Below, one piece after another: positions 46,737-58,321 of a stretch of DNA of 58,321 nucleotides; positions within the stretch are counted from its first letter, which is position 1, and every line of letters begins with the position of its first letter. The DNA is taken from contig LSSL01000333.1 of NCBI GenBank assembly GCA_001953115.1, positions 29,071-87,391 on the forward strand. The letters are read 5' to 3'. Both the position numbers and the translations under genes were made by a program. Under the pieces are notes generated by a model. The model did not search any database. It had not been told where the DNA came from and was given only the letters and a program-made list of their open reading frames with translations. This DNA is from Smittium mucronatum. Taxonomy: Eukaryota; Kickxellomycota; Harpellomycetes; Harpellales; Legeriomycetaceae.

Positions 46737-49700
46737 TATTTAAAAGATAAGTAATTCAAAAGTATCAATTCATTGCATGTTATCAAATACTCGGGCTCTA
46801 TTTCTATGATACTTGATGCAATTTTAAACGATTTAAAATAATTGATTTTCCCCTGTAAAATTAGCTATCTTGGATATAAAACCCCCGAAAATTTTGGTAA
46901 TTTAGCATTTTTACGTAAACTAATTTGACTATTTAAATCATGTGAATAATCTCAAATAAAAATTAAGATAAAATTTCCAACTACCTTCTAGAATTTTTTC
47001 AAAAAAAATTATCTTATCGGTATATTTTTCCACATAATTTTTATCTCTTAACAAAGAAGTTTGATTTTCTTAAAATTAATATTTCTAAAGTAGAACTTTT
47101 CCATACCAGAATAGATAAGATGCTCCTAGAAATTTTTTATAGAATATAATGAAGTTTCCTAGCTTTGTTTAAGATTTTCTTTAAAAAAACTTATTATCTT
47201 CTACTATTCTATCTATCAGACTTGGTTATTAAACAAAATAACAGAGTTGAAACATGATATCTGTTAAATATACACCGGTGTACTCAAATGGGTCTGTGGA
47301 TGATTTTATTTTATTTTTTTTGAAAATTACAAATCTTATACAAGATTTGATATTTATTAACTTCCGAACTTCTGGATGGTATTTTCTGCTCGCGAACCGA
47401 AATTTAGCATCAAATTTAATCACTGAATGAAGTTTTTATCATTTTTCTCTTTTTAGAAACTGTTCCTTGAGATTAAAAAGGGGTTCGGTACATTTTTCAG
47501 CGTTTTTATTACAATTAATACCTTTTTATGTTCAGTAATTTTGATAGACGTCTTGAAATTCTTCCAGTAGATCAAGTAAAAAATTACTTAAACCCAATCA
47601 CATTTTTTGATTTATCTCAAAATCCGATGATATATAAAACATGCTGCTTTATAAAATTATTTCGCTGATTTTTAAATGGTTCTTTATGTTTGAAAAGATT
47701 TCACTTATACAGCGAATATTTGAAAAATTAAAAAATTCTTTTAAAATATTATTTTTGATTATTTCATGCTTCTAATATAATATTGAAGATTCAAACGATT
47801 TTTACTTGTCTTCTGTATAGCTGAGTTGAGATTTTTTTGGTAAAACTCAAAACCAAATTAATCGATCGAAAATTGTAAGTATCTAGAGCTATTAGAGTTA
47901 GGATGCATGAATTCGGTTCAAAATATCGGAAAAAATTCTTTGTAGCTTACAGATATTAGAAAAAGAATTATTAGGCTTTATATTGAATTCAGAAGCCGTA
48001 TCATTTCCGATGCATCTTTGTAAATTAATTTTGAAACTAATACACTTATCGATATACCTATGTCTTTAAAACCGCTTTTTAAAAAAATTGCCAAATTCAT
48101 TATTAATTCCTATTTTTTCGTCTTTATTCATACATATAAGGTAGATAAGACCAATAGCTTTAAGAAATTATGGTATTGTTATTATAATTTTTTTAAAAAA
48201 AATACAAAAATTTTACAATTAATTAATCAAATCTACCAAATAAAATATTTATTTATTTACGCTGTATAAAATCTAGCTTTTATTTATAGCTTTTTTGGAT
48301 GATTCACTGATTTCCCTCCAGTTCTTCTAAATAAATTTCGAACACATTACCAAATTATATTTAATTAATTAACTTTCAATATTTACCACGCGCATGAGGA
48401 TATTTTTTATCATTTTTATCTTGCACTGTTGTTTTTTTTTAAAAAAATTTATTAAAATATATTACATTAAAACATTGAAAATTTTCAAACTGAATCCAGT
48501 ATTAAATTATTAAAATTTGTTATTATGCTTGGTAAAACTCATAATTAAATTTATTTCTTATATTAAAATAAAAACCTCCGCAGTGTTATGTTTAAACAAA
48601 TTTTGTCTTTTTTAGTATAAAGGGGGTATATTGCGCAGTTAAATGAATTATACAATTTTATTCTGATTTTCTATTTATTTTTAAGCGTTAAATATCATTT
48701 TATTTTATATAATCAATTTTTGAGGCTTTATGACATCAAAAACATCTAATTACGATATAAAATTATATTTTTTAAGAAAATGAATAATTACGATTATTAG
48801 TCATTACTTCTATGACGATTCTAAGAAAAAATAATTGGAAATTTTTTAATATAATAAATTTTAGACTGTAAAACTCCTATCCATTTTTCAAATTTTTAAA
48901 GGTTTTTTGGTCAAATTTAAAAATATGATTAACAGAACTCAATTTTTTTATGGATTTATAAATTAACATTTTGCATAAATTTAAGTTTAAATTATAAATC
49001 AAATAACATAAAGTTTTAGTTTTAATTTTAACACATTTGATATACTTTTCATTTTTTTGAATATTTTTTATGTAAACTTCAACTTTTTTTTCCGACCTTT
49101 CAAAAAATTGATAATTATGGTTATTTTCTCATTAATAATTTACAATAAAATACAGAATTATGCTCTCTTCCTGGATAAAATAACATATACTAATTTTTCT
49201 AATAAAAACTTACTGAAAATTTCGCCAATAAAAATTTATTGAAAAACTTTAATAGATCAAGAAAAAATAATAATAGCTATTTTTGGTTGAATTTTTTCCT
49301 ATTCATTTGAAAAATATAACATTTGAGACTTTTTGTTTTATTAAGATAAGCTATTTAAATATATTCATCACTAATCGTTTATCTTGGGGGGTTTTTTTTG
49401 AGAGTGGGAATCTCATTTTTTTAACTAAAATTATATTTTAACTTTTATTAAATATATAACTAAAAAAATTTTCCCTAAGGAAGGGATTTTTATTTCTATA
49501 ATCTATAAAAAAAATAAAAAAGTTAATATTCAAGAAAACTAATAAAATTTTATTAGAAAAATTTTAATTCTTTTTTTTATTGATTTGATAAAGATTTAAC
49601 TTTTTTAAACACATTTTTTAAGGGTAAAATTTTTTCATTTAGAAGATAATCTCTAATATCTATAGCCAAAAAATGATAATCCGATTAAATAATAATATGT

Positions 49701-49853
49701 AATATTTTTCAAATGTTGTTTTTTTGCTCTGTAATTTCATAAATATTTTTGATTGATATATTTTTAAAGAAATTATTTAGCTCTTTTCATATTTTTATGG
49801 TATTTTTAGTTACTCAAGTATGTTAAAAATGCTAAACTTATTTTTTAATTTAA

Positions 49854-49869
49854 ATATATATATATATAT
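49854..49869 (+). repeat. (AT)8 microsatellite
   Basis: Eight uninterrupted AT dinucleotides; a simple repeat. Confidence 0.85.
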
Positions 49870-52800
49870 TATGTTTTCATCACAGTGATTACTAATTAAG
49901 AGAAGTGATATTTACACTGAAATTCAAGAAATTTAACTATATAATATAAAAAAAAAATCGATTTTTGTATTTCTTGTTAGAGTGAATTGAAATTTTGTGT
50001 GAAATTAAAATAAATTTATCACAATGATAATATGACAGGACGTAAAATCATATCAAGAAGTAAATTTATTTACAGATCCATCTCAATTTTTTGGATGAAA
50101 GAAAGAAAAAAAGCCTTTTTAGATGCCTCTGGTAGTCATATATATCTAAAGCCACAGCAAACAACCTTTGAAAAAAAACAAGACGTCAATAAAAAATAAA
50201 TTAAATAGGCCCGAACCACTTGAATAATTCCCAATAAAAATAGAGAAAATATTTCATAGACCTCTTGCAGATTAAAAACGGAAAAATTTTACTTTTATTT
50301 TAACAAATTTTATTGTATTTATTGTTTATCACCTTCGTTAAATTATGTTTATAATTTCTCAAAAATAACAATTCTTATCTTTAATGGTTAAAATTTGAAC
50401 CATTCAAATTTTATAGTATGATAGAGCATTTTTCGAACATGATAAAAAAAATGCTTAGGCCAAATACAAAAAATATTAAACTCTAGAATCAGCGTAAATA
50501 TTGGAAATTCTAATGTTTTATTTGATATGATATATTAAAAATATGCGATAGATATATATCATTAGATGGTAAATTTTTCTTTAAATCACCGAAACTACTC
50601 TAAAAAATTGGTAAATCATTATTTTTTAAAAAAATATTTAGTTTGATGGAAACTTAAAAGCTTAAAAATACGCTTTTAATAATCATATATGAGGAGCACA
50701 ACCAAAATTATTAACAGAAATAATCAATATTATCCCATAAAATTGTACAGAAAAGCGGAAATTCTCTTTTTAATACTGTATTTTTTTTATAATTCGAGGA
50801 TCTGAGCAAGAGATTTTAAACTAAAAAATATTAGTTAAAATCTATAGCAGAATTAAAAAAAACTAATTAAATATGGGTGAGAGTATAATCTATAGCTTTT
50901 CTGTATTTTTTTTAAAAAATATTTATAAAAGTGAATAGTTGGAAATAGTTGAAAAATATGCTAAGATCCCAAATCAATATTTTCACATAAATAGAGTTTT
51001 CAAAATCCAAAAATTTTCCACGAAATCCTGAATTTTTTTACTAGAGATGAGATTCTCTATGTGAAAAAATTGAAATATTTTAATTTTTTTAGAATATAAT
51101 ACCAACTTCTTTGGCTTTTTAATCGGGTAAATTAAAGGAGTTTTTCAAAAATAAATACAAAAAGTAAGTTTTAAATCCGATAAAGTCATAAATATAAAAA
51201 AAATAATGGAAAGAGGATTATCAAGGGTAATTACACAACATATTTACAAATTATAGAGAAAATTTTGCTCTAGGATTTGTTTCTGAACCGATAATGATGA
51301 TATATACGCTCAGAAGAAGAATTTTAATTTTAATTTCTTTATTAAACATCTGTATTTTTAGAATTTATTTTCATTAATAAACGCAAATAGATGCTTAGAA
51401 AATCTCTGATAATATTTTTGGAGGTCAAATTGAACGAATTTCGGGTTTTTTTAATTAGAATTATCTCCCAGTTCATGGAATGTCAAAAAGATGATTATTT
51501 CAGTGATTTTATTCAAAATATCACAATTATAAGGATATTGGTTCATTTTTAAAATAAAATATGTGTTTGTAACCCAATAAAATGATTAAAGATAAAATTA
51601 AGCTAAAATATTGAACAATATATGCGTTGGTATATAAAACGATGCCAAAAAAATCTATTTTTGAACCAACCCAGCATGAAATACGTTTATATATAACCAT
51701 GAATTTAATTATTCATTTTCTGTTGTTTTTTTTAAAGATAAGTAATTAGAGTCCGGAAATCTAAAATCGATAATAAAATAAAATAAAACTAAAATATAAG
51801 AGCCTTAGATTTTTATATTTTAAAACCCCCTTTTATTTAAACAGAAATATTTATAGAAATTTTGATGCAAAATGCACAGTAAAATCATAAAATATGCCTT
51901 TGAGTAAAAATATGTTTTTTTATGTCTCGATAAAAAAAATCTGGGATCTTATTAGGAGACTAAATTCAAGTGGATTCAACATCTTAGGTATAACTTAGTA
52001 TTATTTTCATCGGAAAATTATAAATTAGAATGTATTCACTGACAATATTAATAATTTTTTAGGAAGTTTTTTTGTTTTGGCTTCACTCTAAGGCTAAATG
52101 TAACCAAAATTATTAAATCTAAGACAAATTTGAAATTAAACAATTTTTAAAAAAAAAAATTCTTAACCCATCTATAATTAATTATAGTTTTTTTTATCTT
52201 TATTCTGGAAAAAATGAACAATTTTTTTGCTTAAAAAACTATTATGGGAAAAATTTTATTTACCTCTATATTTTTGCCAAATTATTAAAAAAGCTGCTTC
52301 GATATGAATATGAGGCTGATAATATCTGGCTTCCTTATTTACACAAATCCAAATACGCTCTAAACTACTTCGAAGCTCCCCAAACCAACCACAAAAATAA
52401 AATGGTAAATATATGTTGTATTTAGTTTTGATCATTGTGTGAATTTTATATTTTTTCGTGATTATTATATGTTTTTTATTGGATTAAACATTTTTCAACT
52501 AATCAATTTGTCAAATAAAATATTCATAAAATTTTAATCGAATAGCACTTGTATAAATTGAATTATGAGATAGTTTTCTATTAAAATTTGATATTTTCAG
52601 CACCAAGGGGGGGGGGTTCTGACACTTAAATTTTCTTTTTTATCCTATTAAATTATATAATGAAATCTAAGACCCAATTAAACGGAGATTATTTTTCAGG
52701 TGTATAAAAATTAAAATGATTTCAAGTTTTGAACTAAAATTAACCTAAAGGTCTATTGCAACAGAAGACACATTCTGAAATTTATAATTTGTGCTATTAA

Positions 52801-53035
52801 TCTGTATTTGCATTCTATAATGCTTCTAGTTTCCGATAAACCAGGTAAAATCAACCCTGATTACATAATTTTGAAAATTTATATGATCATTTAATCAATA
52901 ACTGAAGAATAACTTTTTTATTAATACAAAAAATATTATCTATAAAGGATTTTAGTACATGCTTTATTAAAACATCGATGGTATTCAGTATCTAAAAAGG
53001 CAAAATCTTTAGATTAAAACAATATATTTTTGGAA

Positions 53036-53101
53036 AAAAGGTGTTATTTCTCATTTTATGGTTTATTAGTTGACAATGAACCAGATAAAATAACACCTTT
53101 T
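53036..53101. repeat. Foldback with 14-bp perfect inverted repeat
   Basis: AAAAGGTGTTATTT (53036-53049) is exactly inverted as AAATAACACCTTTT (53088-53101). The 38-nt interior can form an inner stem (TGGTT with AACCA). A perfect 14-bp arm containing GGTGTTA is hard to attribute to A/T composition alone. It resembles the ends of a very small inverted-repeat element. No target-site duplication was seen. Confidence 0.6.
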
Positions 53102-54341
53102 AATTCATATTATTGCGTATCAATTTTAATTCTAATATATATTTTTTATAAAATTATATTATATTATATATTGATAACTACTAATTAATTTTACACTTTA
53201 AGTGATAATTTTTTTGACATATAATGGATTTAATATTTGAAAATATAATTATAACCAATTTCTATTCTAAATAAAAATTTTACACGTCCATATAAAACCG
53301 CTATTTTATTTTTTCACGGTTGATATTAGTTAAATTGTATTTCCTTTGTAATTTTAATAAATTTTAGCCTTTAATTATACTATAGATCCAAATATACTAA
53401 TAGTTTATGTGAAAGAGTTTTTTAAAGTTTATTTTATTTGTAAAATAGTGAAAACACCACATATTTTGTGAATTTTCACAACAAAAAATTCATTGAGCTG
53501 AAATTACTTATCTTTTTAATAAAAGCTTAAAAATACGATTAATATTTTATTAGTATACTTTTTCAACACTAATTTTATTTTATATCATTACTATTCCGAA
53601 TTTCACATTGTTTTAATAAAAAAGTAAAATTAAAAATTAAAAAAATTGAGCAATCTTATAATGGGCTTTTTAAAAAATTCATGTTTTCCGGGGCGAATTT
53701 TTATTAAAAATAACATTAATATTTCTGCAAACTAAATAAACCTAATAATTAAGCAAATTTTACATAAAAAATTTTAGTAATAGAAATATAATTAAATAAA
53801 ACTTTGTACCCAATTAAAAAAATTGAAATAATGAAGGGTTAAATAACTGAGTATCAAAACAATAAAAAAATGTCAAAACTACTTGTGGATTAAAATATCA
53901 TACTTCACTTATATATTAATTAATTAATTAACATGAGAGATTTTTTCGGTATCAAAAATTCTATTCGTTTCTTTTGATAACAAAAAAAGTGCCTCAATAT
54001 AACACAATTATTACGAGGGTTGAGAAAATTTTTTCCGAAAATCTTAAGTAAAATACCTGAAATAATAGAAAAAACTTCATTTATACATTCTTATATATAT
54101 GATTTAAATATCATTACAGACGAACTCCCGGAAATTTATGAATATACCCCTAAAAAAAAACATTTTGAAAATCGGATATTTGGCTCCATAATATAAACAG
54201 ATGTCAAAAATATTAATAGTAGAAAATCTCACATCCACCATTATTCTAAAAAAATAGATAAAGAAATACAAGTAAAGCAATTGAATTTAAGCCACTGTAA
54301 TCAAAAATTTCACCTTTATTCTCATAGCTTATTTTTTTATA

Positions 54342-54361
54342 ATATATATATATATATATAT
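54342..54361 (+). repeat. (AT)10 microsatellite
   Basis: Ten uninterrupted AT dinucleotides; a simple repeat. Confidence 0.85.
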
Positions 54362-57300
54362 CTTATTTAGATTTAAATTTAATTAATTTCAGTAATAATA
54401 TGGAAAGTTTTAAAAAAATAAAAGCCACACACTTCTTACGCTGTTTGGATATTATAATTTAACTAGATATCATAAAAATTAGAAATAAACTATTAATGAG
54501 ACATCAATATAGATTCTCGACATATTTTTTATTAAAAAATACCATTCTCGGGTTTATTACATTTTTCTATCCATCTTATAGAATACATAGATACCATAAT
54601 ATTTAGGTTTTTCATCCTTGCCATACCTCCATATATAAAAAGCTCGTTGATTTCCATTAACTTTTTATTTGACTGAGGAAACTAACAGAAGAACCCCATT
54701 TTAAAAAAATTAAAATTTAAGCTTACATTTAACTTCAATTTTTCTCCGCAAAAATTTATTTGAATCGAAACTAAAGTTAGGTTAAATATTGAAAAATTAC
54801 TGATTATTTTGAAAAATTCAGTAAATTTACTATCAGAATATACATGTTTGCATTATTGTTGTATTTAGAGGTATCTTTTATATTTTAAATAAAATTTAAT
54901 AAAAATATTTTGAATTTTTTTCGAAAACCTATCCTAATATTACATAATAATGCTAAGAATAGGGCTAAAAAGCTAAATTAATTTGAAAAAAAATAAGATA
55001 TGAAAATTCCGTTTGTTAAATGTTTGCCCAAAATATTCTTACGAAAGAATATATTTTTTCTATTTAAAATAATTTGGCGTTGTATGATGATTTAAAAATT
55101 TGAATCATATTACTAATGGTTCATCCTAGCAAATGTAGTTTTTTGAGAGGGAACAAAAAAAAAATTCGAGTTATCCTACCACATATGTAGCCGGTTTATG
55201 CTTGGCATGGCACTATAAGTTTTATTTGTTATTCAATGGAGGCAAAATATTTGTATAATATTTTCTAAATTTTTTTATTAAGTGTGTTTCATAACTTATT
55301 ACGAAAAAATTCATGAAATTCAAAATCTTTGTTTTAGAAAGTATTTTTATAACCCTATTAACTTCAAAAAAATTATTCGGAATTTTTCGTAACAATATAA
55401 GTATATTATTGGAATAATAAAGTGTGAGTAATAAAAACATATTACTATAGCTTTCTGTTTTCCTTTATCAATAGTTAAGTCAAGTTATGATATTTATTTG
55501 AAAAAGATATCCTTGTAATTTGAATAATCTTGTTTTCTATTTGATCAAAAAGAAAAAAAAATCAAAATTTTTACTCTTTCTAATAACGACCAATTTCGCT
55601 TTATTTTATCCTTAAATATCTCTACGACACATATTTCTAAAAAAATTAAAACTTATTATTCAAGTTAAGTTGATCCAAAATCACCAAAAAAATGATTTTT
55701 TGGTATTATAGACCTAATATAGATCTTGATATATATTTTTCAAAATAAAAGAAATAAAAAAATACTATACTAATATATGAAATAATTAATTAAATAGATG
55801 ATGATTTCATAATAATTTAGATATTTATTCTAAAAAAACTCAAAAATAAAACATTTTTTTACATTTTTTTACTTTTTATTTGTCTTAAAGCCGTTTTTTT
55901 TTCGAGTGATTAAATTGATGCTATTGATTTGATTAATATATATATTTTTTTTGATTTACCAATTTATTCGAATGCAAATTTTTATTTTTACAAAATTTTA
56001 GCAGCTGCAGAATATATCTGTCTATTATAAAACTATTGGGTTAAAAAATAAAAAAAATATCGGAATATGTTTTTGTTCTCATTGAAAGTATCTAATTTTA
56101 AAGAATTTAATCTATTTGAAAATTTCGGCATAATTTCATATTACAGCCCATTTTTCCAAACTAAAAGAAATTTTTTATCCTTTAATTTCGATATGTTGTT
56201 CAAAAAGAACTTTTGACTTCAAGAAGTCAAAATTTAATTTTAGTTTATTTTTTCATATTGAGTTAGTTATTCTGAATCAACATCTTTATTTATTTTTAAG
56301 GAAGCTTTTAAAAAATCTAGTGACCGTTAGATTTTTAGGTTTTTTACCAATATTTAATAGTTTTATTATCTTATAAAGCCCATAATTTGTCTTGATAAAG
56401 ATAAAATAACCCTTCGTACCAATTCGGGTTATTTTTAAAATGTAGATCTATGCTTTTGGATATCATATCATATATTTCATTTCAGTGTTTCAATTATGCT
56501 AAAAATTATATATATATATTGCTTTTTTGAAAAAAAATTTATGAAAAGAGTAATTTCATTTTCCATAAATATTTGTATATAATACACTTAAACTAATTCG
56601 ATTTTTATTCTCAGATAGTTTTTTTCTGATTTTTGGCTATTTGAAACCAAAAAATATTCCTTAAATCGATCTAATAAAATTCATCAGCTAAAATAGCTAC
56701 TTATCTTGTTGAATCTGAAATTAATTTTTTCTTTTTCTTTTTATACCCCCAATAAACTCTTATCTTTCAGAATATAATTTTAGGATATCTGTTATTTAAT
56801 TTTATTAATTCTTATCATCACTAATTACAATAGGTATTGGCATTGAGATAAATATCTGATTGATATCTGTGATAACAGAAATTATTTCGGTGTAGTTTTG
56901 ATATATTAATTTTAATGTAAAATCTAAATCAAGATTCTTAGCTTGTGTCTAAAATTCTATTTTATTCCCCAATGTAACTGTAAAAATTAGTTTTTCTATT
57001 TAGGAAGAAAAACTGATCACACATCGTGTTTAATAATCACCTATTTTCAAAAATTTAGTGCATATTTCTATGAGGAAATCAGTAGTCCTGAGCTCACATT
57101 TTCTTCTTCCTACTATAATTTTCGGAAAATTAATAACTATTTTTTTTTTATATAATCTCCTTCATTTATGAGTTTTATTTTTATCAATTTGGATTCTAAA
57201 CCGAGTTTATGAAACTATAAAACTTCTGATTTGTGCTCAAATTTTTGGCTGGTACGCAATTATAAAAATAGCATTTATTTTGATAAGTCTTAACTCTGCC

Positions 57301-58321
57301 ACCTTAAACCCTACCGAATCATATCCTTAATAAAAATTTCGTTAACCTTAAAGCTACAAAATTAGTAATTTTTTGATACATTTAATTTCAATTTTTTAGT
57401 GATTAAATATTTAAATGTTCTTTTTTATTTTCTCATAGCTCGTTATAAACTAAATCGAATTCAAGAAAAAACTTTTAAACTCTTTTAAGATTACATATTA
57501 TATGTTTTTAGAGTATATTTTGGTATTTTCAATGATAATAAAAAGGGAAAAAGGAGATAGTGCAATTAATAAACAACTTGAATTAATAGATATATAAATA
57601 TAAATTCCTGAAATATTACTTTTTTAAAAAAATACGCGACCTCTAAATAATTTTTTTTACATTAAATTCAAAAATAAAATAGCTTTAATTAATCTGTTAT
57701 CATTTTTTGGGTTATCCGAATGTTTTTTACTTTTATATTTAATTTATAAAAAAAACTATTGGATTTAATTTCACTTTAAATCATTTATAATTTAATCAAC
57801 AGTCACTTAAAATTATTTTAATCGGTTTAAATAAGCGCAAATTTTATTTTAAAATCAATTTAACTAATTAAAGTAGCCTTATTTTGCATATTTAAATAAA
57901 ATGAACTATTCATATTAAAAAAAGCTATAAAATGTTTTAAATTAAAAAAGGAATAATTCTATTTTAATTTCTTCGTATAGAGGTTTTTTTGAAATGAAAA
58001 TTTGGGAATTACTGTATAAAACAAAAAAAACGTAGATGAAATAAACCTTTAGGTCATCCTTCCTTATTTGATTAATCTTAGTGGTGTTTCAGGAGTCAAT
58101 CTCATTTGCGGTACTATATTTTCCTGAAATCGGACCCAGGAGAATCCAATCTTTCTATAGGAGCAACTTTTTCAAAAATAAATAAATCAGAACTGGACTC
58201 CTTTATGGAACTTTTGCTTAACTAAAATCTCTAATTACACACTCTCAACAATTATAATAACGTTTTCGCTGTTTTTTAGAATTTTTAGAATTGCTTTTGA
58301 CTTCAAATTATGATGATTTTT

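Larger units (their letters stand above)
46201..58321. other. AT-rich gene-free block (right)
   Basis: About 12 kb with stops dense in all frames and no supportable gene. The longest frames (47229-47423 minus, 48060-48269 plus, 55222-55440 minus) are Ile/Phe/Lys/Asn strings. It holds three (AT)n tracts, a G10 tract at 52607-52616 and a strong foldback at 53036-53101. The character matches the left block, so the gene island is embedded between two similar AT-rich domains. Confidence 0.68.

Overview
The window looks like nuclear DNA of a very AT-rich fungus. The evidence is a five-exon gene with short GT-AG introns (56-111 nt), a secreted protein with a fungal-type CxxxC cysteine module and a GPI-like tail, and no bacterial operon structure, tRNA, rRNA or CRISPR. 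The lineage cannot be fixed from sequence alone. An early-diverging, gut- or host-associated fungus is a guess, not a result.

The layout has two compartments. About 1-28,240 and 46,200-58,321 are extremely AT-rich; hand counts of two left-flank lines gave about 15% and 23% GC. These flanks hold no convincing intact gene, only simple repeats, a few foldbacks and one coding-like relic at 17,434-19,236. Between them is a gene island of about 18 kb (about 32% GC in one hand-counted intergenic line, higher in coding sequence).

From left to right the island holds: a (TAGTG)16 microsatellite; an unrecognised plus-strand gene (29,353-29,953); an unrecognised minus-strand gene with a hydrophobic C-terminus (29,992-30,869) and a further hydrophobic ORF just upstream (30,951-31,139); a tentative small spliced plus-strand gene (31,862-32,191); a cluster of short tandem duplications (32,364-32,663); a secreted, proline-rich, probably GPI-anchored 8-Cys protein (35,365-36,225, plus); a convergent secreted protein with an 8-Cys domain and a very basic tract (37,257-38,594, minus); a short hydrophobic ORF (38,904-39,182, minus); a complete M28 zinc aminopeptidase of the vacuolar/secreted aminopeptidase Y type (42,055-43,892, minus, five exons, 498 aa); a 73-bp GC-rich inverted-repeat element (44,546-44,618); and a GC-rich acidic orphan ORF at the right edge (45,721-45,918).

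The confident genes are the M28 peptidase and the two secreted cysteine-rich proteins. All three enter the secretory pathway, so the island reads as a cell-surface, secretion and proteolysis neighbourhood between gene-free AT-rich blocks. That arrangement resembles 'two-speed' fungal genomes, though co-function of the genes is only inferred. Other gene models rest on open frames joined by GT-AG introns and should be treated as hypotheses until RNA evidence is available.
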